Shown here: in pieces, positions 42,001 through 49,926 of the stretch | Layout of the letters: every line of letters starts with the position of its first letter | How positions within the stretch are numbered: the stretch's first letter is position 1 | DNA from: Candidatus Formimonas warabiya | GTDB lineage: Bacteria; Bacillota; Dehalobacteriia; Dehalobacteriales; Dehalobacteriaceae | Direction of reading: 5' to 3' | Length of the DNA stretch: 64,000 bases | NCBI RefSeq assembly: GCF_002777255.1 | Contig: NZ_CP017634.1 | Span: 4,724,903 to 4,788,902, forward strand | The notes under the pieces: model-generated | Seen by the model: only the letters and a program-made list of their open reading frames with translations | Told to the model about the DNA's origin: nothing | Databases searched by the model: none | Program-made: the position numbers and the translations under genes

Positions 42001-42137
42001 TCAATTGGGGACATTCCTCGCTACAAGAGTCAAGAGGTAAGAACAAGATCTTTGGTTCTTCATTCCTGACTCTAGCTTACCTTTCTTGCTTCTGGCTTCT
42101 TGTATCTTGCTTCTTGGATGAGGTGTGTCCCCTAACA
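42001..42137. repeat. R1 repeat copy 4, interrupted by a low-complexity insert
   Basis: R1 ends (TTGGGGACATTCCTC and GAGGTGTGTCCCCT) enclose about 100 bases of CTTCTTG/CTTGCTT-like low-complexity DNA instead of the usual short loop; read on the minus strand it is GCAAGATACAAGAAGCCAG-like. Confidence 0.65.
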
Positions 42138-42200
42138 TAAATTGGGGACATTCCTCCGACGGGATAGGAATGCCCGAAATAGAGGTGTGTCCCCTAACAT
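42138..42200. repeat. R1 palindromic repeat, copy 5
   Basis: AAATTGGGGACATTCCTCC...GATAGGAATGCC...TAGAGGTGTGTCCCCTAAC; directly after copy 4, 17 bases before the next gene. Confidence 0.78.
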
Positions 42201-42216
42201 TTAAAGGAGAAAAAAG

Positions 42217-42660
42217 ATGAAATTTTTCCTGCCTCTGATATTGGCTGCCCTATCAGGAATTGCCATGGCCATCCAGGGTTCCCTTAATTCCGTGATGGCA
42301 AAAGTGATTGGTTTGCTGGAAGCCACTTTCATGGTGCATGTGATCGGTCTGGCGGCCGTTACCGTCGCCTTATTCGGGCTCAAGCTGGGAGAAGGGAATC
42401 TGGGCAAGCTGGCCCAAGTTCCCTGGTATGGATATTTGGGAGGGATCATTAGCGTACTGATTATTTATGGTGTTGTGGCCAGCATCCCCAAAATCGGTGT
42501 GGCAAACGCGACCACCGCTATTATTGTCGGCCAGGTGACGACTGCCTTGCTCATCGACTGTGCCGGATTATGGGGATTAGAAAGGTTCCCCATGACCTGG
42601 ACCAAGGTCCTGGGCGTGGTTCTTCTCGCGGCAGGCGCTAAGTTGATGCTGGTAAAGTAG
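42217..42660 (+). CDS. DMT-superfamily small membrane protein (YdcZ/DUF606)
   Basis: 147 residues with four to five hydrophobic helices: MKFFLPLILAALSGIAMAIQGSLNSVMAKV, then FMVHVIGLAAVTVALFGLKL, YGYLGGIISVLIIYGVVASI and TTALLIDCAGLWGLERFPMTW...VLLAAGAKLML. Fits the DUF606 (YdcZ) half-sized drug/metabolite transporter family, whose members may work as pairs; no partner gene is adjacent. ATG behind AAAGGAG. Substrate unknown. Confidence 0.85.
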   Translation: MKFFLPLILAALSGIAMAIQGSLNSVMAKVIGLLEATFMVHVIGLAAVTVALFGLKLGEGNLGKLAQVPWYGYLGGIISVLIIYGVVASIPKIGVANATTAIIVGQVTTALLIDCAGLWGLERFPMTWTKVLGVVLLAAGAKLMLVK

Positions 42661-42728
42661 GCTGTTTTCCGGGAAAGAGAGGAGAAAAAACTGGAATATA
42701 TTTATGTAAAGAGAGAGGGTATTTGGTC

Positions 42729-42757
42729 TTGACATTTTGAAATTGTTCAGGTAATAT
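42729..42757 (+). promoter_or_regulatory. promoter of the tRNA-Met/tRNA-Glu unit
   Basis: TTGACA (42729-42734), 17-base spacer, TAATAT (42752-42757), 17 bases before the first tRNA. Confidence 0.7.
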
Positions 42758-42773
42758 CTAAAAGTAACGATTT

Positions 42774-42850
42774 GGCGGTGTAGCTCAGCTGGTCAGAGCA
42801 CACGGTTCATACCCGTGGTGTCACTGGTTCAAATCCAGTCACCGCTACCA
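42774..42850 (+). tRNA. tRNA-Met (CAT), elongator type
   Basis: 77 bases with encoded CCA. Acceptor GGCGGTG/CACCGCT, anticodon loop TTCATAC (CAT), T arm CTGG-TTCAAAT-CCAG. Elongator rather than initiator: no C1-A72 type mismatch. Confidence 0.93.
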
Positions 42851-42855
42851 AACAT

Positions 42856-42934
42856 GGCCCGTTGGAGAAGCGGCTTAACTCACCAGCCTTTCACGCTGGC
42901 AGTTTCAGGGGTTCGAATCCCCTACGGGTCACCA
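42856..42934 (+). tRNA. tRNA-Glu (TTC)
   Basis: 79 bases with encoded CCA, 5 bases after tRNA-Met. Acceptor GGCCCGT/ACGGGTC, anticodon stem CCAGC/GCTGG with loop CTTTCAC (TTC), T arm AGGGG-TTCGAAT-CCCCT. The stretch between the anticodon stem and T stem (CAGTTTC) is 7 bases, longer than the usual 4-5. Confidence 0.88.
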
Positions 42935-43002
42935 AATGAGTCAGGGGACGGTTCTTCTTGTCGCAAAATTTGCGACAAGAAGAACCGTCCCCTGACTCAT
43001 TT
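42934..43002. repeat. 69-bp palindrome, family R2
   Basis: Perfect inverted repeat AAATGAGTCAGGGGACGG...CCGTCCCCTGACTCATTT around a single central A (42968), beginning with the last base of tRNA-Glu. Same family as the arms at 10245-10370. The following 43003-43070 holds no gene. Confidence 0.85.
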
Positions 43003-43074
43003 TCTGGAAAACCAAAAAAGATTGTTGAAAGTTAAAAAGATGGTCGCAAAGTTGATCAGCGGTGCGGTTCTAAT

Positions 43075-43107
43075 CTGACAAGTTTCTTTCCGCCCCTATT
43101 TTATAAT
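43075..43107 (+). promoter_or_regulatory. spoIIE promoter with long 21-base spacer
   Basis: CTGACA (43075-43080), 21-base spacer, TATAAT (43102-43107). Spo0A-activated promoters of Bacillus spoIIE and spoIIG have such 21-22 base spacing. TTGTCAGA (minus, overlapping the -35) is close to the 0A box TTGTCGAA. Confidence 0.45.
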
Positions 43108-43139
43108 GGAAAGCGAATAAAAGCTGGGGGCGTGGTTCG

Positions 43140-45572
43140 ATGTCGGAAAATCCTAAAGTACACAGTTTTCGCCAAAGGGTAAGAAAAAAGCAAAGAACCC
43201 TCAACTGGAAGTTTAAATTTAAATGGCCGGATCTTTCTTTTGGTGAATGGCGGGAACATTTGCCCGAAATGCTATTTTTTGCTTTAGCCGGATTTTTGCT
43301 GGGCCGGGCGCAAGTCTTGGGCAGTTTACTCCCTTTTGGACCGGCCTATTTTGCGGCGCTGGTGTGTAGTGACCGGAAACAGGTGGTGATCCAAGCATTT
43401 CCCGTCATAGCAGGGCTGTTAACGGTGGTTTCGGGTCAACAGCTCTTTTGCAACATAGGCGTGATCGGGATTTTGGCGGTTGTCTTTCTGCTTTACTCCA
43501 TCGACGCAAACCGGCAATGGGTCGCGGTGCCCGCTTTGGTATTAACTGCCGTGATTGTGGCAAAAGGCCTTACCCTTTTTTTGGGACAGGCCTCAGACTA
43601 TTTAATCATGTCTGCCATATTTGAAAGCCTGTTTGCCGCCGGCCTGTCCCTGGTATTTTTGGTCGTCATCGAAGTGATTCGGGGCAGGCGTTTTTTAGAC
43701 CGGCTGGCCGCAGACGAAGTGGTATGTGTCTTTATCTTTATTTTAGGGCTGATTATGAGTTTAGGAAGCTGGAGTATTGGGAATGTAGAAATACGCAGCA
43801 TGCTCAGCCGGCTGCTGGTGATGCTGGCCGCATTTTTAGGCGGGGGCGGGGCAGGCGCCGGTATTGGGGCCTTAGTAGGTGTGATCCCCAGCCTGTCCGA
43901 GATGATTGCGCCCTCGGTGATCGGCATGTATGCTTTTTCCGGTTTACTGGCCGGTGCTTTTAACGGCTTTGGCCGGATGGGCGTGGTGATGGGTTTCTTT
44001 TTAGGAAATTTATTGCTGGCCCTCTATTTAGTAAATACGGCTTTGATCTTATCCTCCCTTACCGCATCGATGGCAGCGGCTGTTTTATTTTTTATCCTCC
44101 CGAAAGAATGGCTGTTACAGGCGGGAAAATTATTCAGTTACAACGCAGCCTGGCCTATTAAAACCCACAAAGACGACAGTATTCGGCGACTGACCCTGCA
44201 GAAATTAAACAACATGAGCAAGGTGTTTGAAGAGTTGGCGTGCACGTTGGAACAACTGTCCGGCGACATGGAACCCGAGGAGGATCAGCACATCAACTCC
44301 GTTTTGAATAAGATTTCTGTCCGGGTATGCCAGGATTGCACCTTGCAAAAGATGTGCTGGGAAAAAGATTTTTACCAGACCTACCGGTCCATTATGGCCT
44401 TATTTACCACGATTGAGACCAATGGCTATGCCAGCATCAAGGATATGCCTGCCACCCTGCGCAAAAGATGTTCCCATGCCCGGGAAATGCTGGCGGCAGT
44501 GAACTGTCTCTATGAACTGTACCAAAAAAATTATTATTGGCAGCGTTATATGGAGAATACCCGCAATCTGGTGGCCAACCAGATGACCGGGTCGGCCCAG
44601 ATCATTGACAAGGTGGCCAAAGAAATCAAAAACTCCGGCAGATCCCGGGAACTGCTGGAGGTCAATTTGAACAAAGCTTTAGCGAAAAAAGGCTTTTTTG
44701 TTGACAAAGTAACGGTAACGGAAATGGGGGAAAAAATTCTCGATCTCACTTTAGAACTGCAGTCCTGCCCGGGGGTGGATGAATGCGGGCAGCTTCTTCC
44801 CGGCGTTGTTTCCCGCTTAACCGGGAAAGAATATAATGTCTTTCAGTCCAATTGTTCTTTTGATACCGGCGTCAAAACCTGCTGCTTCCGCATGCTTGCC
44901 TCAGGAGCTTTGAAATTAAAGATGGGGAAATGCCAGATGGCGCGGGATGAGGACAGCATTTGCGGGGATAGTACCGGCAGTATCTTGCTTTCGGACGGAA
45001 AAATGATTATTATGCTCAGCGACGGCATGGGCGTGGGCGCGAAAGCGGCCCTAGAATCAAGCACCACCCTGGCTCTTTTGGAACAACTGCTGGAAACCGG
45101 TTTTAACCAGCAAGTTGCTATCAATACCATTAATTCGGTTTTAATGCTTCGCTCCAAAGAGGAAAGCTTTGCTACTTTGGACATCTGTATTGTGGACTTA
45201 TATTCCGGGGAAACCAATTTTATCAAGATTGGGGGAGGCCCCAGCTTTATCAAAAATCATCAGGATGGGGTAAAAATCATCCGGGGATCCAGTTTACCCA
45301 TCGGCATCCTGCACACCGTAGAAATGGAGACGATTCAAGAATTAATCGGCGTGGGGGACACGATCGTGCTGGCGTCCGACGGCTTGCTGGATACAGGGAA
45401 AAATCTGGAGGATGCGGAAAAGTGGATTGCCGGAATTTTAGAGAGCAGTAGTGAACGCAGTCCTGATAAATTAGCAGAGTCCTTAGTGAAAAATGCGGTT
45501 AATTTTGCCGGAGGCAAACCCCGGGACGATATTTCCGTATTCATCGCCGTGGTGGAAGATTATTCGGCATAA
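43140..45572 (+). CDS. spoIIE: stage II sporulation protein E (PP2C phosphatase)
   Basis: 810-residue membrane protein that dephosphorylates SpoIIAA to free sigma-F in the forespore and interacts with FtsZ at the polar septum. N-terminal ~330 residues hold about ten membrane helices (GGGGAGAGIGALVGVIPSLSEM...), a central regulatory/coiled region with Cys pairs (CQDCTLQKMCWEKDFY), and a C-terminal PP2C domain from about residue 590 (IIMLSDGMGVGAKAALESS, ATLDICIVDLYSGETNFIKIGGGPSFI, LASDGLLDT). ATG behind GGGGGCGTGG. Position before tilS as in Bacillus. Confidence 0.96.
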   Translation: MSENPKVHSFRQRVRKKQRTLNWKFKFKWPDLSFGEWREHLPEMLFFALAGFLLGRAQVLGSLLPFGPAYFAALVCSDRKQVVIQAFPVIAGLLTVVSGQQLFCNIGVIGILAVVFLLYSIDANRQWVAVPALVLTAVIVAKGLTLFLGQASDYLIMSAIFESLFAAGLSLVFLVVIEVIRGRRFLDRLAADEVVCVFIFILGLIMSLGSWSIGNVEIRSMLSRLLVMLAAFLGGGGAGAGIGALVGVIPSLSEMIAPSVIGMYAFSGLLAGAFNGFGRMGVVMGFFLGNLLLALYLVNTALILSSLTASMAAAVLFFILPKEWLLQAGKLFSYNAAWPIKTHKDDSIRRLTLQKLNNMSKVFEELACTLEQLSGDMEPEEDQHINSVLNKISVRVCQDCTLQKMCWEKDFYQTYRSIMALFTTIETNGYASIKDMPATLRKRCSHAREMLAAVNCLYELYQKNYYWQRYMENTRNLVANQMTGSAQIIDKVAKEIKNSGRSRELLEVNLNKALAKKGFFVDKVTVTEMGEKILDLTLELQSCPGVDECGQLLPGVVSRLTGKEYNVFQSNCSFDTGVKTCCFRMLASGALKLKMGKCQMARDEDSICGDSTGSILLSDGKMIIMLSDGMGVGAKAALESSTTLALLEQLLETGFNQQVAINTINSVLMLRSKEESFATLDICIVDLYSGETNFIKIGGGPSFIKNHQDGVKIIRGSSLPIGILHTVEMETIQELIGVGDTIVLASDGLLDTGKNLEDAEKWIAGILESSSERSPDKLAESLVKNAVNFAGGKPRDDISVFIAVVEDYSA

Positions 45573-45608
45573 ATTTTGGCCATAATAAAGGAAAATGATG
45601 AATGATGA

Positions 45609-45642
45609 AGAAAAAGCACGGTAGGGAACACCGTGCTTTTTA
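45609..45642 (+). terminator. terminator after spoIIE
   Basis: Stem AAAAAGCACGGT / ACCGTGCTTTTT. Confidence 0.88.
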
Positions 45643-45666
45643 AATGATACCTGGATGGGAGATACC

Positions 45667-47055
45667 ATGGAAAAGCTTGTCTTAAAAACCATCAAAAAGT
45701 ATGGGCTGATTCTGCCGGGACAGATCCTTGTGGCCGCAGTCTCCGGGGGGCCGGATTCCGTGGCCATGCTGCACCTTATTCGCAAGCTCACAGTATCCTG
45801 GGGTGTGAAAATTCATGTGGCCCATTTAAACCATATGTTCCGGGGGGCACAATCAGAGGAAGAAGCCTGTTTTGTGGCCGGAATGGCCCAGGAAATGGGT
45901 TTAGACTGTACCGTGGAATCTTTTGACGTTCCTTCCTATATTAGTAGAACCGGTCTTTCACCGGAAGAGGGAGCCCGGAATATTCGGTACAGTTTTTTAC
46001 AGCGCATCGCCCAGGCCTGTAAAGCCGATGCCGTGATGACGGCCCACCATGCCAATGATCAGGCAGAAACGGTGCTGCTTCATTTAATCCGGGGGGCGGG
46101 TCCGGAGGGGTTAGCGGCTATTTCGCCCCGGGAAGGAAACCTGATCCGGCCCTTGCTGGAAACCGGCCGGGAAGAGATTCTCCATTATTGCCGGGAAAAA
46201 CGCTTGGCATACCGCATGGACCCTTCCAATGAGGAGGACGTCTATCAGAGAAATAAGGTTCGGCTAGACCTGATACCCAGATTGAAGAAGCTTAATCCCC
46301 AAATTATCAATGCCCTGACCAGGACGGCAAATATTTGCCGCAGTGAAAACCAGCTCGTGCAGGAAATTACGGAAGAAGCCATGGGGCAGGTAGAGCTGGT
46401 GCGCCAAGAAAGGGGGGCTACCCTTGATCTAAACCGGTTGGATCAATTTCACCTGGCGATCCGGCGCCGGCTGATCCGGAAGATCGTGGATGACTTTACG
46501 CATGCCCCGGGCAGCCTGAGCTTTGACCATACGGAAGATATTTTGAATTTAAGGCCAGGCAAAGAAATTTGCCTGCCTGGCCGCTTATACGCCAGAAAAG
46601 AAAAGGGAAGACTAATTTTCAGCCGCTGCCCTAACTTTCCCCAGGAGGATTTTGATTTTTTTACGCCGGTGCCCCTGCGGGTACCCGGCATCACCCGGAT
46701 CCCCCAGCTGAATATTTCACTGGAAACAGAGGTCATTCCCTGGCCGGAGCCCCACTACGTAAAAAATAAAAACAGCGCCGCTTTTCATTTGAACGTGTTG
46801 GATGGGCAGCTGTTTGTTCGGGGCCGTCTGCCGGGAGACCGTTTTCAACCCAAGGGGCTGAGCGGAACAAAAAAACTGAAAGATTTTTTTATTGATGAAA
46901 AAATACCCCATGAACAAAGGAAGGCAGTCCCCTTAGTGATTTCCGGAGATAAAATCATTTGGGTGGTAGGGTACCGGACTGGGGAACAAACGGAAGCAAC
47001 TCCCCTAAACGAGAAAGCACTATGGATAAAAGTAAAAAAGTTATCACGGGCATAA
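45667..47055 (+). CDS. tilS: tRNA(Ile)-lysidine synthase
   Basis: 462 residues. Converts the wobble C of tRNA-Ile(CAU) to lysidine. PP-loop LVAAVSGGPDSVAMLHLI near residues 22-39, VHVAHLNHMFRG, TAHHANDQAETVLLHLIRGAG, the central TilS domain and the C-terminal domain (QLFVRGRLPGDRFQPKGLSGTKKLKDFFIDEKIP). ATG at 45667 behind GGGAGAT gives the family N-terminus. In Bacillus hpt lies between tilS and ftsH; it is absent here. Confidence 0.95.
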   Translation: MEKLVLKTIKKYGLILPGQILVAAVSGGPDSVAMLHLIRKLTVSWGVKIHVAHLNHMFRGAQSEEEACFVAGMAQEMGLDCTVESFDVPSYISRTGLSPEEGARNIRYSFLQRIAQACKADAVMTAHHANDQAETVLLHLIRGAGPEGLAAISPREGNLIRPLLETGREEILHYCREKRLAYRMDPSNEEDVYQRNKVRLDLIPRLKKLNPQIINALTRTANICRSENQLVQEITEEAMGQVELVRQERGATLDLNRLDQFHLAIRRRLIRKIVDDFTHAPGSLSFDHTEDILNLRPGKEICLPGRLYARKEKGRLIFSRCPNFPQEDFDFFTPVPLRVPGITRIPQLNISLETEVIPWPEPHYVKNKNSAAFHLNVLDGQLFVRGRLPGDRFQPKGLSGTKKLKDFFIDEKIPHEQRKAVPLVISGDKIIWVVGYRTGEQTEATPLNEKALWIKVKKLSRA

Positions 47056-47065
47056 ATAGGTATGT

Positions 47066-47094
47066 TTGAAAATAAAAATAAACTATGGTACAAT
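47066..47094 (+). promoter_or_regulatory. sigma-A promoter of ftsH
   Basis: TTGAAA (47066-47071), 17-base spacer, TACAAT (47089-47094), 66 bases before the start. Confidence 0.72.
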
Positions 47095-47159
47095 TGTTAA
47101 GTATGAGATATTTGCCCATTTTCGTTGGATTTTAGCAGTGCTTGAGAGGAGTGTAGCGT

Positions 47160-49130
47160 TTGAATCGAATCTTTAAAAACTTGGCTATCTACGTACTCAT
47201 TGTATTGATTGCCGTTACTTTTTATGAATGGTCTTCCGCTCCGGAAAAAAAGGCTACGGAGTTAACATATAGTGAGTTTACAAAGCTGGTAGAAAGCGGC
47301 ACGGTCAAAGATGTCACAATTACGGCAAGCGACAAAAAATATATTGTGGACGGTACCTTAAAGTCAGGAGAAAAGTTTGTGGTCAATACTTCTCCTGATC
47401 CCAATTTAGCTTCGTATCTTGATGAAAAGGGCGTTACGGTAAAATCATTTGATGAGGAGAAGGGTCCGCCTTGGTGGGCCGGCCTTCTTTCCACCTTGTT
47501 GCCGGTGTTGTTGTTAGTCGGTTTGTTCTTCTTTATGATGCAGCAAACCCAGGGAGGCGGCAGCCGGGTGATGCAGTTTGGCAAAAGCCGGGCAAAGCTG
47601 CACACGGATGAAAAGAAAAAAATCACCTTTGCCGATGTAGCAGGGGTCGATGAAGTCAAAGAAGAACTCCAGGAAGTAGTGGAATTTTTAAAACAGCCCA
47701 GAAAGTTCAGCCAGTTGGGGGCAAAAATCCCCAAAGGGGTGTTGCTCTTCGGTCCTCCGGGAACCGGTAAAACTTTGCTGGCCAGGGCGGTAGCCGGGGA
47801 AGCGGGCGTGCCTTTTTTCAGCATCAGCGGTTCCGATTTTGTGGAAATGTTTGTCGGTGTAGGTGCTTCCCGGGTTCGTGATTTATTCGAACAGGCAAAA
47901 AAGAACGCCCCCTGCATTGTATTTATTGATGAAATTGATGCGGTGGGGAGGCAAAGAGGCGCCGGTTTAGGGGGAGGCCATGATGAACGGGAGCAGACGT
48001 TGAATCAGCTTTTGGTGGAAATGGACGGTTTTGCCCCCAATGAAGGGATTATTGTGGTTGCGGCTACCAACAGACCGGATATTTTGGATCCCGCCCTCCT
48101 GCGCCCGGGGCGTTTTGACCGCCAGATCACGGTAAATGTTCCCGACATCCTGGGCAGAAGAGAAATTCTCAAGGTGCATATTAAAGGCAAGCCCTTGGGT
48201 CATGATGTAGATATCGAGGTTTTGGCCAGACGCACACCGGGATTTACCGGGGCCGACCTGGCAAACCTGGTGAATGAGGCGGCCTTACTTGCCGCCCGCC
48301 GGAATAAAAAAGAAGTGAATATGGAAGAGATGGAAGATGCCGTAGAAAGAGTCATTGCCGGTCCGGAGAAAAAATCCCGGGTGATCAGCGATTACGAACG
48401 CAAGCTGGTCGCTTATCATGAGGCGGGCCATGCCGTAATTGCCTATCTTCTGCCCAATACCGACCCCCTCCATAAAGTATCCATTATTCCCCGGGGCCGG
48501 GCAGGAGGATATACCCTTTTGCTGCCCAAAGAAGACCGCAATTATGTCACGAAATCTCAAATGCTGGATCAAATTGTGATGCTGCTGGGGGGCCGGATGG
48601 CGGAGTCGCTGGTCTTAAAAGAAGTTAGCACCGGAGCCCAAAATGATTTGGAGAGAGCTACCGAGATCGTCCGGAGGATGATTACCCAGTACGGCATGTC
48701 CGAAGAATTGGGGCCGCTTACTTTTGGACGCAGACAGGAACAGGTATTTTTGGGCCGGGATATTTCTCAGGAACGGAATTATTCGGAGGCCATCGCTTAT
48801 TCTATTGATAAAGAAGCGCGGAAAATGATTGATGAGGCTTACTGCAAGGCGAGAAAGCTGCTGGAAGAGAATATGGACCGCCTGCATGTAGTAGCCAAGA
48901 CTCTCATGGAGAAGGAAACCATCGAGGCCGATGAGTTTGCGGAATTAATGAAAACCTTTGATCATCCTGAACGTACCGAACCTTCCGGAAACGGAACAGG
49001 CGGGGGACAATTGCCCCCCCTGAATGAAAGTCCCCATCATGAGCCAACTGTGAAGTTCTCCTTTAACTTGAGGAGGGAATTAAGTGGAACGAACCTATGT
49101 TATGATCAAACCCGACGGGGTACAACGTAA
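47160..49130 (+). CDS. ftsH: ATP-dependent zinc metalloprotease FtsH
   Basis: 656-residue membrane AAA+ protease that removes damaged and regulatory membrane proteins. Two N-terminal membrane helices (about 5-23 and 102-122) flank an extracytoplasmic domain; AAA module with Walker A GPPGTGKTLLARA, Walker B CIVFIDEIDAVG, SRH ATNRPDILDPALLRPGRFDR; protease with HEAGH near residue 419. TTG start. The C-terminus runs 47 bases into ndk, adding about 15 residues not typical of the family. Promoter at 47066. Confidence 0.96.
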   Translation: MNRIFKNLAIYVLIVLIAVTFYEWSSAPEKKATELTYSEFTKLVESGTVKDVTITASDKKYIVDGTLKSGEKFVVNTSPDPNLASYLDEKGVTVKSFDEEKGPPWWAGLLSTLLPVLLLVGLFFFMMQQTQGGGSRVMQFGKSRAKLHTDEKKKITFADVAGVDEVKEELQEVVEFLKQPRKFSQLGAKIPKGVLLFGPPGTGKTLLARAVAGEAGVPFFSISGSDFVEMFVGVGASRVRDLFEQAKKNAPCIVFIDEIDAVGRQRGAGLGGGHDEREQTLNQLLVEMDGFAPNEGIIVVAATNRPDILDPALLRPGRFDRQITVNVPDILGRREILKVHIKGKPLGHDVDIEVLARRTPGFTGADLANLVNEAALLAARRNKKEVNMEEMEDAVERVIAGPEKKSRVISDYERKLVAYHEAGHAVIAYLLPNTDPLHKVSIIPRGRAGGYTLLLPKEDRNYVTKSQMLDQIVMLLGGRMAESLVLKEVSTGAQNDLERATEIVRRMITQYGMSEELGPLTFGRRQEQVFLGRDISQERNYSEAIAYSIDKEARKMIDEAYCKARKLLEENMDRLHVVAKTLMEKETIEADEFAELMKTFDHPERTEPSGNGTGGGQLPPLNESPHHEPTVKFSFNLRRELSGTNLCYDQTRRGTT

Positions 49131-49539
49131 CCTGATCGGCAAGATCATCAGCCGCTTGGAGGATAAAGGGTTAAAACTGGTGGCCATCAAATTCCTCCGT
49201 TTAACCAAGGAACAGGCGGCAGAGCATTACCGGGAGCATGCAGGCAAAGAATTTTATGAAAGACTGATTTCCTTGATCACTTCCGCACCGGTGGTGGCGA
49301 TGGTCTGGGAAGGAAAGAACGCAGTTTTCATTGTCCGGAAGCTCATGGGAGCAACGGATCCTGCCCAGGCCGATGCCGGCTCCATTCGGGGCCTGTATGG
49401 CATGAGTATGGGAAGAAATATTATTCACGGGGCCGACTCTGTAGACAGTGCCCGGCGGGAGATTAGCATTTATTTTCGGCCGGAGGAACTGGTTTCTTAT
49501 GAGAAGACCCTTGAGACCTGGATCTATGAGGAAAAATAA
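49084..49539 (+). CDS. ndk: nucleoside diphosphate kinase
   Basis: 151 residues. Balances NTP/NDP pools by ping-pong phosphate transfer through the active-site His in GRNIIHGADSVDSA (near residue 115). MERTYVMIKPDGVQRNLIGKIISRLEDKG and REHAGKEFYERLISLITSAPVVAMVWEG are diagnostic. GTG start at 49084 behind TTGAGGAGGG, which lies inside the end of ftsH. Confidence 0.96.
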   Translation: MERTYVMIKPDGVQRNLIGKIISRLEDKGLKLVAIKFLRLTKEQAAEHYREHAGKEFYERLISLITSAPVVAMVWEGKNAVFIVRKLMGATDPAQADAGSIRGLYGMSMGRNIIHGADSVDSARREISIYFRPEELVSYEKTLETWIYEEK

Positions 49540-49562
49540 AAAAACCGGATCCCGGAACCCGC

Positions 49563-49591
49563 AAAAAAAGCGCATTTTATGCGCTTTTTTT
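49563..49591. terminator. bidirectional terminator after ndk
   Basis: AAAAAAAGCGCAT / ATGCGCTTTTTTT, serving ndk on the plus strand and the small gene on the minus strand. Confidence 0.9.
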
Positions 49592-49605
49592 GATCTGGTA
49601 CAACA

Positions 49606-49773
49606 TTAACAGAAGTCCCCAAGGACGGGATGTTCGCTGAGAAGATAGATCACAAAGCCGTGTTTTTGCTCCTGCTCATTAATGTATTCTTCCGCGTCCC
49701 GCTGATGGAAAAATATTTTATCCAGTGAGGCCACACAATTAGAATCCATGCTTTTCACCACATAAACTTTCAT
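49606..49773 (-). CDS. 55-residue hypothetical protein
   Basis: Short gene in the ndk-lytR gap: ATG at 49773, TAA at 49606. It starts with MKVYVVKSMDSNCVASLDKI and ends LSEHPVLGDFC, with a strong AAGGAGGAAGTG ribosome binding site about 6 bases upstream, and is followed by the bidirectional terminator. The centre is charged and helical (HQRDAEEYINEQEQKH). No family recognised. It is soluble and has two Cys. Real because of the start site, coding-like composition and position; function unknown. Confidence 0.65.
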   Translation of the reverse strand: MKVYVVKSMDSNCVASLDKIFFHQRDAEEYINEQEQKHGFVIYLLSEHPVLGDFC

Positions 49774-49926
49774 TTCACTTCCTCCTTCACGAAAGCATTG
49801 ATGAAAATCTGTTTATTATATTGTAATTGCCCCTGGCAGAAAAAGTAAGTTTATTGCCGTCAATGGTTAAAATTGAGCGGTCTCGTGTCGGAAACGTGGG
49901 GCGAATGGGTGCTGTCTAAAGGAAGT

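Noticed and set aside
47222..47917. 231-residue minus-strand frame over ftsH
   Set aside because: Antisense shadow of the AAA domain of ftsH; no ribosome binding site and no recognisable family.
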